A stretch of DNA of 64,000 nt from Acanthacorydalis orientalis (GCA_034766995.1 CM068314.1:29578208-29642207), one strand, 5' to 3'; numbered from the stretch's first letter, positions 27,913 to 39,424 are shown. The notes: generated from the letters alone by a model not told the origin. Numbers and translations: made by a program.

Positions 27913-27951
<39 letters not shown>

Positions 27952-27953
27952 TA

Positions 27954-28046
<93 letters not shown>

Positions 28047-28097
28047 TTTATTGGTTTAGAAATAAAATTTAACTTGAAAAATATTTTTTTAAAATAT
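26481..28097. repeat. AT-rich stretch crowded with (TA)n arrays
   Basis: TA arrays at 27,244-27,268, 27,479-27,518, 27,558-27,603, 27,625-27,645 and 27,918-28,044, plus a (GATA)n-type tract at 27,276-27,311. The + frame 26,969-27,244 (91 codons) is AT-biased with no recognised domain. Confidence 0.75.
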
Positions 28098-28099
28098 TA

Positions 28100-28604
28100 T
28101 TAGGTTAGTAGAAAAATAATTGCAGTTTATGACCTTCAAATACATTTACAGCTTCGTACACTAGCTGTTTTAAGTGATCCAGAACTATTGGATAACTAAC
28201 GTCTAACAATTTTTGTGCGTGGTTCTGATTCAACTAACGCCTTCTGTTGATCTTCATAAACTGAAGAAGGAAGCCCGCGACCTTCTTCATCGTACGTTCC
28301 TTAACAGTATCCACACCAAAAGCATCGTTTAGTTTATGAACAGTCTCTACTGCTTTGTCCATTTTGAACTCATACAAAAATTTTGCTCTCATTTGCTTCT
28401 TTTCCATCTTTAATTCAATAGTCCAATTTGAAGCAAAATTAATAATAAAACCCAAGTTTATGTTATCAAAATACAGACCGGGAAATGCACATTAATGCAC
28501 TTAAATGATATTAACATGAACACGATGAAGTGACCCCTTCATTGAAAAAAAGTAAGGTTAAAATTCAGAAAACAAAAACTGAAATTATTTTTCTACCAAC
28601 CTAA
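28100..28604 (-). mobile_element. Internally deleted mellifera-type mariner, both ends intact
   Basis: A 505-bp element with inverted ends TTAGGTTAGTAGAAAAATAA (left) and, reverse-complemented, TTAGGTTGGTAGAAAAATAA (right), flanked by TA at 28,098-28,099 and 28,605-28,606. Its gene points left. It retains the leader, the N-terminal part of the transposase and the 3' terminus; the whole catalytic domain is gone. The junction (HLK, then 35 bases, then ATAAAC) has the same spacing as in the 42.3-kb copy, so both derive from one deleted parent. Non-autonomous. Confidence 0.9.
28234..28455 (-). pseudogene. mariner transposase N-terminal remnant
   Basis: Transposase start (MEKKQMRAKFLYEFKMDKAV at the internal Met) followed by VETVHKLNDAFGVDTVKERT: the first helix-turn-helix of a mellifera-subfamily mariner. 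A further deletion of about 45 bases after ERT removes the WWYQKF box present in the 42.3-kb copy and shifts the frame, ending in a stop. No catalytic residues remain. Confidence 0.8.
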
Positions 28605-28718
28605 TAGTTAAACTTCTGTTGATGTTTTGAGATTTTTTATAATTATATAATTCTTTGATTAGTCAATATTTATTCTTATTTACTAATTCTGTTACAAAAT
28701 AATTTTTCATTAGATTGT

Positions 28719-28766
<48 letters not shown>

Positions 28767-28849
28767 GTGTGTGTATATATATACTAGATATGTGTGTATA
28801 AAAGCGTGTACATAAGTATGTGCCTTTAGTTGATGTTCATGGGTGTGAA
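28605..28849. repeat. AT-rich spacer with (TA)n(TG)n at 28,721-28,790
   Basis: TA array followed by TGTG/TATA mixtures. Confidence 0.85.
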
Positions 28850-29245
28850 TAAAGACAACATATCTGTCATACGGCATGACACAAACGGAACAAACACATT
28901 ACTTCAACACCAGCTCGCGTCAAAAGTGACAGTCAACGAGTGCAAATAGCTTATAAACTTTACTTGCGAAGCTATAATACTCGTCCATTAAATAATAATC
29001 AACGAAACCGAATATTGCCAACATTACAAAACAAAAACAACTCGTGTGTGTACACAGACGCGTGCCAAGTTTGTTGTCCGTCGAAGGGTAGAAAATCAAA
29101 ATGCGATGCGATATGTTATTAGTGAGATCAAGTCGAACTAAATTCAATATATATTCGAAAAGCGCGCTCAAAGGAAACGGAAATGAAACAAACGTTACCG
29201 ATGACTGGTTCGCAGCCAGCCACTGACCGCTGTTAAAACCATCTA
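28850..29245. other. GC-richer island, unknown
   Basis: Complex sequence with CpG. Overlapping open frames on both strands (28,940-29,122 + and 28,920-29,171 -) cancel each other as coding evidence. Possibly regulatory. Confidence 0.3.
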
Positions 29246-29290
29246 CTAACTATAAACTTTTGTATATATCTAACACATACACTCATTTTT

Positions 29291-29294
<4 letters not shown>

Positions 29295-29345
<51 letters not shown>
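29295..29345. repeat. (TA)n microsatellite
   Basis: Pure TA array. Confidence 0.95.
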
Positions 29346-29347
<2 letters not shown>

Positions 29348-30299
29348 AAAATACACATGTAACATATATACATAGATGTTTATATTTTAACTAGAATAAA
29401 CTATCTCAATCATAAAATTAAACGTTCCAAATAAAATAATAATAGTACGAAATTTTTAGTAACGAAACAACAACTTTTTTAATAGCCTATATATCTGATT
29501 TCTTATCATAATGTAATTCTTATCAATTCATAATTTCATAATATAACATTAACATTATTTAATTAAGTATACCTAAAACTAAGCATCAGTGAATTAATAG
29601 TTACATGGAAAATTATTATCTTAAATGAGATAATAATTTTCTTTTGCATAAAACAATAATTTTGAAATTGAAGTATAAAAATGCAGTTCAATAAAAGAAA
29701 TGTTATAAAATTTAATTATAAGAAATTCGTACAAAAATAGGAAAATATACAGATTTTAATCAACCAAAAAAAAAATATCATCATTTAAAATCAGTTTAAT
29801 TTTATTTTATATACTTAATAAATATAAGTTATTAAAAAGTAAATAAACATTATGAAAACAGAAATAATTTATATAAAATTATTATAATCATAGATATATA
29901 ATAACAATTTTATTTGAAATAACCATTTACACAGAAAGCAGCATTTTGAGTTTTACAGTATTTAAAATATTGTAAACAGTTTAAAATTAAACATGTTACT
30001 GCATTTATATCACTGAGTGAATATGAAAAAAAATCTTTTTTTAAATAGAATACGTATTTATATATTGTATTTTTTAATTTCATACAAACATATATATATA
30101 TATATATATATACACGTATATAGAGACAATTCTGAAATTTTTATTTACTTGAATCCTATAAGCAGATAAAAATCAAATAAAATTTCTTTAAGATAATTTT
30201 AAGTTCATAAAACTTTCACCTTAGTGACAATATTCTTAAAAAATATATACCAATCCGAGAAATAAAATATCTAAAATGAATGAGAGAGAATGCTTACTT
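29346..30299. other. AT-rich stretch with a perfect 14-bp hairpin
   Basis: GAAAATTATTATCT (29,608-29,621) and its exact inverse AGATAATAATTTTC (29,628-29,641) with a 6-base loop. (TA)n at 30,090-30,113. No gene. Confidence 0.55.
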
Positions 30300-30640
30300 A
30301 AACAGCAAGACAATCACGCTCTTCTTTGTAGTTATCAGACACAAAATATAAAAATAAAATGTTCATCTACCATACTGTCACAACTGCATCCATACATATT
30401 CCGGGTATCGAATCCAATAGCGATACATTAAGGGTTCGGATATGGCTTGTGCTGAATACTGTATGAGCAAGGTGGTGGTGGTGTAACCACCGTACCACCG
30501 TTTCGAGCGCTCCAGCAATGGCAAAGAAAGCGAAGCACAGGCGTGTTCCACCGACATCCCTTATTCGAATATTCGATATCTTACCAAACTGAAAATATAG
30601 ATCCAACGAAATATAAAGGCGTCGTGTGGAACAGTTTGTA
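30300..30640. other. GC-richer island, unknown
   Basis: The minus-strand frame 30,367-30,606 (79 codons) is the cleanest here but contains no domain I recognise. A GGTGGTGGTGT/ACCACCGTACCACC dyad occurs near 30,471-30,500. Regulatory or exon: undecided. Confidence 0.3.
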
Positions 30641-30671
30641 AATATAGAGAATTTAATTATATGCTCGACAA

Positions 30672-30675
<4 letters not shown>

Positions 30676-30710
<35 letters not shown>

Positions 30711-30713
30711 TTA

Positions 30714-30763
<50 letters not shown>

Positions 30764-30766
30764 TTA

Positions 30767-30810
<44 letters not shown>
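30676..30810. repeat. Higher-order (TA)n repeat
   Basis: Two copies of a unit of about 60 bp: ACATTTAATATATATATAAA followed by a TA run, giving a periodic break in the TA tract, with a (GTAT)n tail near 30,812-30,828. Confidence 0.85.
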
Positions 30811-30812
<2 letters not shown>

Positions 30813-31250
30813 GTATGTATGTATGTATGAATATTAGAACCTCAAAAACGTGCACTTCTATAAGCACGAATATTTTAAAACGTGAACAAATGTTTTTTCC
30901 AAATTTTCTTTGTAGGCTCATAAAAGGTGAATAAATCAAAATATTGTATACATATATGATTATTTTCAGTAAAAGTGAAAAATTCATTAGCTAGAAGAAA
31001 AAAATCGTCTTTTTCATAATAATGTTTTGTGCAAAGTATAAGAAAAGACTTTAAATAAAAACATTCACACATTTTATGATTTTTTCAAGTTTCATTGGAA
31101 ATACATGAAATCCAAATTTTATTTTATAATTTAATCAGTTTTAATATATACATTCAAAAAAAGTTATATTTTTATATTTAATACAAAAGAAGTGAACATT
31201 TATAAAATAGGTGCAGATTTGATTTGTTAGTTCACGTTTTAAAAATTATA

Positions 31251-31251
<1 letters not shown>
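30811..31251. other. AT-rich spacer
   Basis: No gene or named repeat. Minus-strand open frames here run into TA repeats and are not credible. Confidence 0.5.

Positions 31252-31300
<49 letters not shown>
31252..31300. repeat. (TA)n array at left edge of the Tigger-like element
   Basis: Pure TA array running straight into the element terminus. Confidence 0.95.
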
Positions 31301-31305
<5 letters not shown>

Positions 31306-31733
31306 GTTCTCCCGTATCCACGGGTAATATGTTATGAGACCTACTGCGGATACCCAAAACTGTAGATAGTACCGAACCCATACATAATTTATTTTTCGTT
31401 GATATATTTACATACTTATGATAAAGTTCAATTGATAAATTATGCACAATAATACCATCATTAAATAATAATAAAATACATTGTACATTATTACATTTGT
31501 GCTCTTTCTCTCTCTTATTATCTCAAATGAACGGGATTCTTCCGGTTCAGCTTAACACTCAAGGGATGATGAGCAATGAAAATATCTTATACACATGTAG
31601 TTAAATACATTTTTACATTTATTTTTTCAGAAAACCATTTCTGGAATTTTTCATTTAATAGTTTCGGGCAAGCGGTAAACTGCGGATAACTGAAACCGCG
31701 AAAACCGAGCCCACAGATGCGATAATCATACTG
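31301..31733. mobile_element. Tigger/MER2-like non-autonomous element (pogo group)
   Basis: Ends are inverted: AGTAGTTCTCCCGTATCCAC on the left and, reverse-complemented, CAGTATGATTATCGCATCTG on the right, both fitting a CAGT-start Tigger terminus with TA target sites (here inside TA repeats). Internal blocks match what I recall of mammalian MER2/Tigger sequence: GATAGTACCGAACCC near 31,365-31,379, TATGATAAAGTTCAATTGAT near 31,418-31,437, and ACTGCGGATAACTGAAACCG near 31,679-31,698. No transposase is encoded. The family call rests on remembered consensus sequence, not on a search. Confidence 0.65.

Positions 31734-31808
<75 letters not shown>
31734..31808. repeat. (TA)n array between two DNA transposons
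   Basis: TA/TGTA array separating the Tigger-like element from the mariner. Confidence 0.95.
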
Positions 31809-31810
<2 letters not shown>

Positions 31811-31811
31811 C

Positions 31812-32817
31812 TAGGTACTTCAACTTTGGGTGAATGAATTTCAACGTGACAGAACGAACATCGAAGATGTATCACGTTTAGGAGGTTCAAAAACAACTGA
31901 AAAGAAATCAAACTCGCATCAAAGAAATCACAGATAAAGTGCACGATGTGGTTTTGTCCGACCGACGAATAAAAGTAAATGAAATAACAAAGGTCATAAG
32001 CAACTCAGTTGAACGAATGCATTCCATTTAGCAAAATGAATTGCGTATGAAAAAACTTTCTGCAATATGGATGTCGTGTTTACTCGCTGCAGTGCAAAAA
32101 CAAGTTCGTACGCGAACATTGGCCGAAATTTGGAACTGTTTAAAAAGAATCCAATGAATTTCATGTGGTGTTTTATGACCATGGATAATAACACTTAGAT
32201 TCGCCAAAATACACTAGAATTGAAAACGTAATCAAAGCAGTGGACAGAATGCGGTGAAATGGATCCGACGAAGACAACGAAGATTCACTGAGCTGAAGAG
32301 GTGAAGCTGATGTCAGTTTTCTAAGAAATGGAAAGAATTCTCTTGATCAACTATCTCCAGAAGAAAAGAAAACTTACTGGTCATTATTACGCAGCACTTT
32401 TGGAAAAGTTGAAGTCAGTGATCGAAGAAATACATCCCGGAGTTGCCAAGAAAAAAATATTATTTTATCATAACAATCTACCAACTCATTCAAGCGCAGC
32501 AAAAATTAACCGAATTGAAGTTTGGAGTCCTTTTTCATCCACAATATTCACCTAATTTGGCTTCCTAGAACTTCGACTTGTTTACGAAACACATTTTTTT
32601 CTGATTTAAAAGCGACTTGGGTCAAATGAAAAGACGATAAAAACTACAGACGGCTATTTTGAAGACCATGAAGAAGCCTAGGAGGGAATTGCGAAACTGG
32701 AGAAATGTTAGGGCAAGTGGGTTGAACTTCGAAGGGATTATATCGAAAAATAAAGTACACTTTGAAACTGAAGTTCTCTCTAATGCCGAACCAAGTTACT
32801 ATTCAAACCACCCTCGT

Positions 32818-32818
<1 letters not shown>
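31812..32818 (+). mobile_element. mariner element, 5'-truncated and decayed (DD34D type)
   Basis: Begins next to a (TA)n array inside the DNA-binding part (WVNEFQRDRTNIEDVSR), continues in shifted frames and is best read at 32,328-32,555: ERILLINYLQKKRKLTGHYY, LLEKLKSVIEEIHPGVAKKK, then LFYHNNLPTHSSA. The C-terminal end is near 32,690-32,750 (a WVELRRDYIEK frame). The second catalytic Asp (HxDN in active copies) is Asn, and the third box SPNLAS..NFDLF also has Asn where Asp is expected. The right terminus CAAACCACCCTCGTA at 32,804-32,818 reads as a mariner inverted repeat (TACGAGGGTGGTTTG) and abuts TA repeats. Left terminus and first ~45 residues missing. Confidence 0.8.
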
Positions 32819-32872
<54 letters not shown>

Positions 32873-33002
32873 TAAACATATACATTTATTATTAAAATAT
32901 TTCAAAAAAACATTTCATTTTAAATTATCTTAATAATTATTAAATATAATTCAATTTGATTCATGATCTATAATAAACTTAAATTTTTCTCGTACGCTAT
33001 TA

Positions 33003-33045
<43 letters not shown>

Positions 33046-33219
33046 GACATTTTATAAAAAGCAAATGTTCACCTAAATAAGAAAATGTTCGCTAAAAATG
33101 AGAAAATGTAATCTTACTGTTAACATTAACTCAATATAAATAAGAAGTAAATTTCAAGAACTGACTGTTTTTTTCTATTTCTGTATGTACGTACATACAT
33201 ATGCTTCTATTGTTTTTGC
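32819..33219. repeat. (TA)n arrays flanking the 32-kb mariner
   Basis: TA arrays at 32,819-32,868 (directly at the mariner right end) and 33,005-33,042, with AT-rich sequence around them. Confidence 0.9.
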
Positions 33220-33680
33220 GATGCCTTCAAACTCTTGCTAGAATATCTTCTTCCACCGACAACGGTGGTCAGTGAAGACATTTTAATGTGACAGGTTCGG
33301 ACTTCGCAGCGGGAAACATCCCCAATGATGCGACGAGAGTATGAGAGGGGGTGTTGGGTCCGTATAAACCGGGAGATGGGGGAAACACTGAGTCGGTCGC
33401 AGCGTTCACAACGCCGCAAGATGACGCACTTCCTACGGGCGCCGACCGTTGTTCCCGTTCGGCACAGAACGTCGTGTCTTATGTTTTATGTGACATGATT
33501 ATTATACCATGGCGGCGTTAACATAGCAGGTGTCTACGAGAACGATTGATAAAGTGTACGATGGGGAAAAATGTACCCCAGCGTGTGATGTCTATTTCAA
33601 TATTTGGGGAATGATTGTGAAGACACGGCGCTGCGTACTAATCTGCGAGCCATGTTCAATGTCTCGTGTAGAAATATGTT
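33220..33680. promoter_or_regulatory. GC-richer island
   Basis: CpG-containing, complex sequence including CCATGGCGGCG near 33,509. The minus-strand frame 33,207-33,419 (70 codons, Arg/Ser/Cys-rich) shows no recognised domain. Candidate regulatory or exon-bearing island; undecided. Confidence 0.3.
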
Positions 33681-34231
33681 AGGATTACAATTGTAATAAC
33701 ATAGATTGTGTTTTGCAGACGAGTCTTTATACGTCTAGTACAGCAAATATTTTTCTAAAAATTTATCTGACGAAAAAAAAATCATAGTTCTAATTTTACA
33801 TAATATGAAGCAACATTTTTATATAACCAAATATTTTATTTATTTATAACTCCAATTCAATTTAAGTACATAGAGAAAAAATGAATACCTTGTTCGATAG
33901 CCCCAATCTATATAATATAAAAGAATATACATAAACCATTGAAATCCTTCATATAATTTAAAAATAGGTGAAGAGGCCTAAAAGTAAGTTAATTTCACTG
34001 AAACGTATGTATGTTTAAAAGCAATGTATACAAAGTAATTAAATACAATGCGTCAATTATAAATAAGAATTAATTTATCGATTATCTGTTCAGACGTATT
34101 TTAAATTTATTTTTCCTGAAAAAGATACAAATATATATTAAGACGAAAAAAGTCAATTAGCGATTAACTAGAAATATCGTTCTTAGACAACTTGCCAACA
34201 AACAATTTTACAACAAAATCCATTTTTTATC

Positions 34232-34295
<64 letters not shown>

Positions 34296-34427
34296 CCATT
34301 ATTATATGAAAATATATTTCAGATTTATTTCTAAATGAAATAAGTATCTATATGATATTTATTAATAAATAATCTTATTGATATTCTTTTGACCTTGTTT
34401 TGTTATAAACCTTGTTATTCTCCTTTA

Positions 34428-34472
<45 letters not shown>

Positions 34473-34589
34473 ATAATATTTATATCAAAACAAATATTAC
34501 CCTTAAAAGTAATTTTCTTAAACACATATTTGCTTAACATATAAAGACTAGTATTTTTCCTGCAAAATCAAACACAAATATTGTTTGTG
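33681..34589. other. AT-rich stretch with (TA)n at 34,232-34,292 and 34,433-34,467
   Basis: Nothing else recognised. Confidence 0.6.
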
Positions 34590-34830
34590 CAGTCTTTGTA
34601 GGGACAACAGAGAATTTCTAGTTTCCAGAAAAAGTGTGTATATCTGTATAAATGTATACGCGCTTGTATGTGTGTGTATGTGTTTTTTTATTCGCAACGT
34701 CGGAAGCAGCTCGTATATCCCACGGGAGCCGGGGGCGAAGGCTTCTGTAGCCCCTCGCGACCTGACACAGCGAGAATCAAACAAAAATGTTATTTTAAAT
34801 AAAGCAATCCGATAGACGTGTTTGTGAAAC
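34590..34830. other. GC-richer island, unknown
   Basis: Open in one + frame (34,585-34,815) and an overlapping minus frame (34,548-34,832); the mutual overlap, TG-repeat content and lack of motifs argue against coding. Unknown. Confidence 0.3.
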
Positions 34831-35127
34831 ATCTTTTGTGGTTGTAAATGTTTTAACCCCTAGGGTTCTATATTTACGAGAAGTTATGTTGCGTCACAAT
34901 GGGATTTTGATTACGACCAAAGTGGAAACAAATTTTGAATTACATTTTACGACATAATCTGTATTAATACAATTTAGTTTTACTTTGAAGTTAATACTTG
35001 TAGATATGTGAGAAAAAAACAATTCGAAACGTTATAATGATTTACAATTTGAAAGCAGATTAATTTTCAATATGTTTCTGTTAGATTCTATTTTCACTAT
35101 TTATTTATGAATATCTACAATTGTAAT

Positions 35128-35163
<36 letters not shown>

Positions 35164-36093
35164 AATATTAGGAAACCTGCAAAACTAGTACATTACGTGT
35201 ACAACGTTTAATATTTTCCATTATTTCTAAACTGGCGATTCTTACTGCTTTCTGAGAATTTGTAATGCTAAATTTATATGTATTATTTTTGTGTAGTTTT
35301 TGTTTATATATACTCCACTGTACTGCTTTTGAGATATAAATATATTAATTTTTAAACGCTTATACTATTTTTAATACATCTTTTGTTAAAATGTATCTTG
35401 CCACTTGTCAAATCATAAAATAAAAATTATAATTGTTCTATTTGTTCAAACAAATAAATTAATTTATTTTTTTTTTAGTCTCGAGACCTTTTGTAAGTAT
35501 GCATCTGTCAAAAAAAACTCAAAATCATTAATGTGCAGATTTCACTTTTCATAAATCTACACACCTTGCAATTTTAGATGTCAATGATTTAATAATTTCT
35601 TGAAATAACTTAAGATATATGCATACATTCAAACTTTTTTTTCAATTCTTTAATTCATTGCTCATACAAAGTTTATAATTAGTATTATGATTTGATTTTT
35701 AATCCTCTCACAGAAAAAAATTAACAGCATTGACTTTTTCATTATACTTATTAATTTATAACGAAAAAGATATTCTACATGAAAAAAGTTTCCTGTTTGA
35801 AAATATTTTCTTTATGAAATAATTTGTGAAAAAATGTAAATTTTAAAAATTGCGAGTTTTCTTCTGATTAATAAATTATTTACACTTAAGATTTTTTTAT
35901 ACTATATTATTCAATATTTTATCAAAATATATGTATAATAAAACATTAAAAACATATTTCAATTCCTATGCACATTCATTTTCACAAAAAGTTAAAAAGT
36001 AAATAGAGCTTTTCATTATCTCGTTAAAAATTTTAAAAATGCAGAAATGAAATATTTATAAAAATTTTGAACACATATACTGATATATTTTAC

Positions 36094-36145
<52 letters not shown>

Positions 36146-36224
36146 CAATATTGGTTATTTAATTACAAAAAAGGACTGCATTAATAAAAGCTATAAAAAC
36201 CTATTATTTAATGATAATATTTTC
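34831..36224. other. AT-rich gene-free stretch
   Basis: (TA)n at 35,129-35,161 and 36,095-36,145. A near-palindrome AACCCCTAGGGTT lies at about 34,854-34,866. No gene. Confidence 0.6.
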
Positions 36225-36603
36225 CCGCACATTTGTTTTTTTTACTAGGGAAATTTTCGTTTAACCTTCGACCTCTCATCATGCACAGTTTGGTAGATAA
36301 AAGAGACGCGCCCTTGTCTAGCTCAAGGGGTGGAAAATGACAACATAAAAATCATCCCTCTTCAGCTAGTACACCTAAGGGTAGATATACGCAACATTTA
36401 TCTACCCTTTGCAAATACATAGTACGCGAACTGCAGCCGAACACAAGATTGATTTGACCTTTTAGAAAATAAAACACAGGTATTGTTTCAATGTTGTCGC
36501 TATGTGTGCGTGTATATGCAGAACCGTTTGCCTCTAATACTCGTGTGTGTGTGTATGTGTGTGTGCGTGGGCTCATACTATGTTACACAACTTTGTGAGT
36601 CGG
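36225..36603. promoter_or_regulatory. GC-richer island with 11-bp perfect hairpin
   Basis: AAGGGTAGATA (36,377-36,387) and its exact inverse TATCTACCCTT (36,399-36,409) are separated by 11 bases. A (TG)n tract lies near 36,543-36,566. The minus-strand open frame 36,352-36,576 overlaps this repeat and is not supported. Confidence 0.35.
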
Positions 36604-36617
36604 TAATCCATGGTAAC
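36604..36617 (+). promoter_or_regulatory. RFX X-box-like site
   Basis: TAATCCATGGTAAC: the right ten bases are identical to the canonical X-box half GTTRCCATGGYAAC, and the left half is degenerate. It sits at the edge of a GC-richer island. Confidence 0.3.
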
Positions 36618-36625
36618 GAAACATA

Positions 36626-36887
36626 GAAGATACCTTCTTGCTTTTTAGAAAATTAAATTCTTTACTCAAGTTACTTTGTAATGTGTAATTTTCGTTTTCA
36701 ATGAGATGTTATCAGTAACTTTCTTTCAATGTATTGTATTACTTATCTTTTTTATGTTATATGCTTAACGGTAAAAGACTGAAATTTGTAAATGGATTGA
36801 TAGATATTTGGATATCAGATGCACAGGAGATACAAAACTCATTTTGATGTTTAAATCCAAATGATGTTTGTACGTGATTTATAGTTT

Positions 36888-36974
<87 letters not shown>

Positions 36975-37291
36975 TATATATACACATATATAACTAAAAT
37001 AATTATATATTAAAAAAATATTCTGTCCGCCTAATATAAATTATAATATCATTCACTTATATACTAAATCTCATCCAATATACAATACCTGAAAATAATC
37101 TACACGACTAATAGAACAGTAGATAAAACTGACAATAAATTTCAAACTTCCCAAAATTGATGATTATTTTAATAACTATTTTTAATCGAAATATATTCTA
37201 ATAAAATCAAATACTTTGTTATTAAATATTAGTTCCGATTAATAAATTATTTTTTTACGAATTTTTTTATTTCTGAATAACACTACAATAA

Positions 37292-37340
<49 letters not shown>

Positions 37341-39310
37341 TTTGTAGTTATTTTAATAATAATTTTTAATTAAAATTTGATCAATACATAGTTTTCTAGA
37401 TAAACATTTTATAACAATTTATTGTATATGAAAAAATTATTTTCTTTTTGAAAATACATTAATATTTTACTACAAATGGAATAATCATTATGATTTTCAA
37501 TCATTTTTTTTTTAGAAATAAAACTTAGGAAATAAAATCTCGCCTAATAAAATAATTTAAACTTATTTTAACTCAAGTTTTTATATTACTATAATACGTA
37601 ATAGATTTTTTTACAGTAGACTTATACTATTGTTTAGTTACTTTTATAAGAGAAATATATATATATTTTTTTGTATAAAACACTATATAATAAATTGACT
37701 CATTCTTTTTGAATCTTTTTAGAATATTTTGTTTTCTCTTCTTTTTTTCGATTTCGTCAGTATTTAAACTATCTGTATCGATAATTCTGTCATTATCGAG
37801 AATTGAGTTATATTCTAGATCTATATTCTAGACGCACATTTAAATTTAATACGTGTTCTCTCATAAATTCCATTTTGCAATTATTTATATTATTATTGTT
37901 ATCAAATTATTCAAAAATACAAATTCTCAATAAAAATGTGTCACCAAATACGCTCAAAAACTATTCAATAATCATTCTGTGAATGTTATTTTAATTATTA
38001 GAGACGCAAAAACATATACGTTATTATCTACAAATCCTTAATAATAGTCTTTAATCATGTACATATATTCGAAATGAACTCTCAAAAATATATACCAACA
38101 AATATAATAAAATAATTCACTTCATAGTTATTTTATAGCATTTTTGTGGCATCTATGTAAAAACGTATTAAATTATAATAGATTTAATTTAAAAAAAATA
38201 TTTAATCACAAAAATCTACTAATTAAATTTAAAATAAACAATAATATATAATAGGTATAAAAAATAAACAATACAAAAGTAAATATTTTATTTGCTTAAG
38301 TTAAAATAATTTTTCACTAGCATACAACATATAGATAAAATAAAATAAAAAATACAATACAAAAATACATCAAAGTCCATGCATCTTACTTCAAATAAAT
38401 AATCCATTTGTTTGTTACATTCACAATTAATTTCATTTTAGTCACTTCATTAATGCATATTAATTAATAAATTGTTATTAAAAAATTTGCATAATTGAAT
38501 AATTTATTTAATTTAAAATTACATTATACAATCCAATCACACTAATATTATGCAAAAACGTTTACATTTTATAAAAAATAATTAAAGTTTATGGATTATA
38601 AATAATCCTCGTTTAGCTCTCAGGATACATTCCTGAAACTGCAACGTTAAATAAAAGCTAAGACTCTTATAATACACCATGTATTCCAAATAGCATTTAC
38701 ATGGAATTTTCGATATAATACTAATGAACTTTAAAATACAGATAAAAATATATTTCTTGATTTAGTATAATTATTTAAATATTTGAAAATTATATAATTT
38801 TATTCAATCAATCAATTCATTTTTATTCATATATTTACTGAAAATTCAAAGCTTACCAATATCCAAGGTTTGATCAAAAATTGAAAAATATCCGTTTCCA
38901 TGTTTCATTAGGTTTTAAGGCTTATAAAATCATGGAGCGCTCTATTGAAAGAGCGTTAATTAAAATAACTCTTAACAAGGATTTCCTCTTTTTTATGATT
39001 ATCTATTTGTAGTTTTGTATCATCATATATTTTGAAATTTAGTTGTAACTCGATGTTACAAAAAAGTATATTTGATCCTTGTTATACCTTTCTCGATACA
39101 AAATACATTTACAAAATGTCAATAAGTACACTAATAACACTAATATTTAATAAATAATTTTGGTAAGATATCAATATCATAATTTTTTATGTAACCTCGG
39201 GTGTCATCGTTAATAATATTTTACACGTTTACGTTACAAATTTTACACGTTTTTTAAAAAAAATTTTGAACATTTTTTCAACTCTTACGTAACATTTTTT
39301 TATACACAGA
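36626..39310. other. Long AT-rich gene-free stretch
   Basis: (TA)n at 36,893-36,992 (long, interrupted), 37,298-37,336 and 37,658-37,672. At 38,605-38,660 a short block (CCTCGTTTAG, GGATACATTCCTGAAACTGC) vaguely resembles Tigger-type MITE ends, but no partner end was found. Otherwise nothing. Confidence 0.55.
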
Positions 39311-39422
39311 TAGTAGAGTGCTCAATCCTCTACTCGCTACGCTCACCGACATTCGGAGGACTCCGCCCCCGCTCGCACTTCCGACTCACTTCTTTCGTAT
39401 AGCATATATTAGCTCAATATCG

Positions 39423-39424
<2 letters not shown>
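39311..39424 (-). mobile_element. Helitron-like terminal repeat, minus copy of an inverted pair
   Basis: On the minus strand it reads TACGATATTGAGCTAATATA, then GCTATACGA, a longer divergent spacer, GCGAGCGGGGGCGGAGTCC, GTGAGCGTAGCGAGTAGAGG and a terminal CTCTACTA. Same family as the + copy with several substitutions and an altered terminal hairpin, so the two are not a fresh duplication. Confidence 0.45.

Noticed and set aside
34854..34866. AACCCCTAGGGTT as a possible piggyBac end after TTAA or telomere-like repeat
   Set aside because: No matching inverted end followed by TTAA was found downstream, and it is a single copy, not a telomeric array.
38605..38700. Tigger-like remnant with GGATACATTCCTGAAACTGC
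   Set aside because: Only one block is similar; no inverted partner or TA boundary could be placed.
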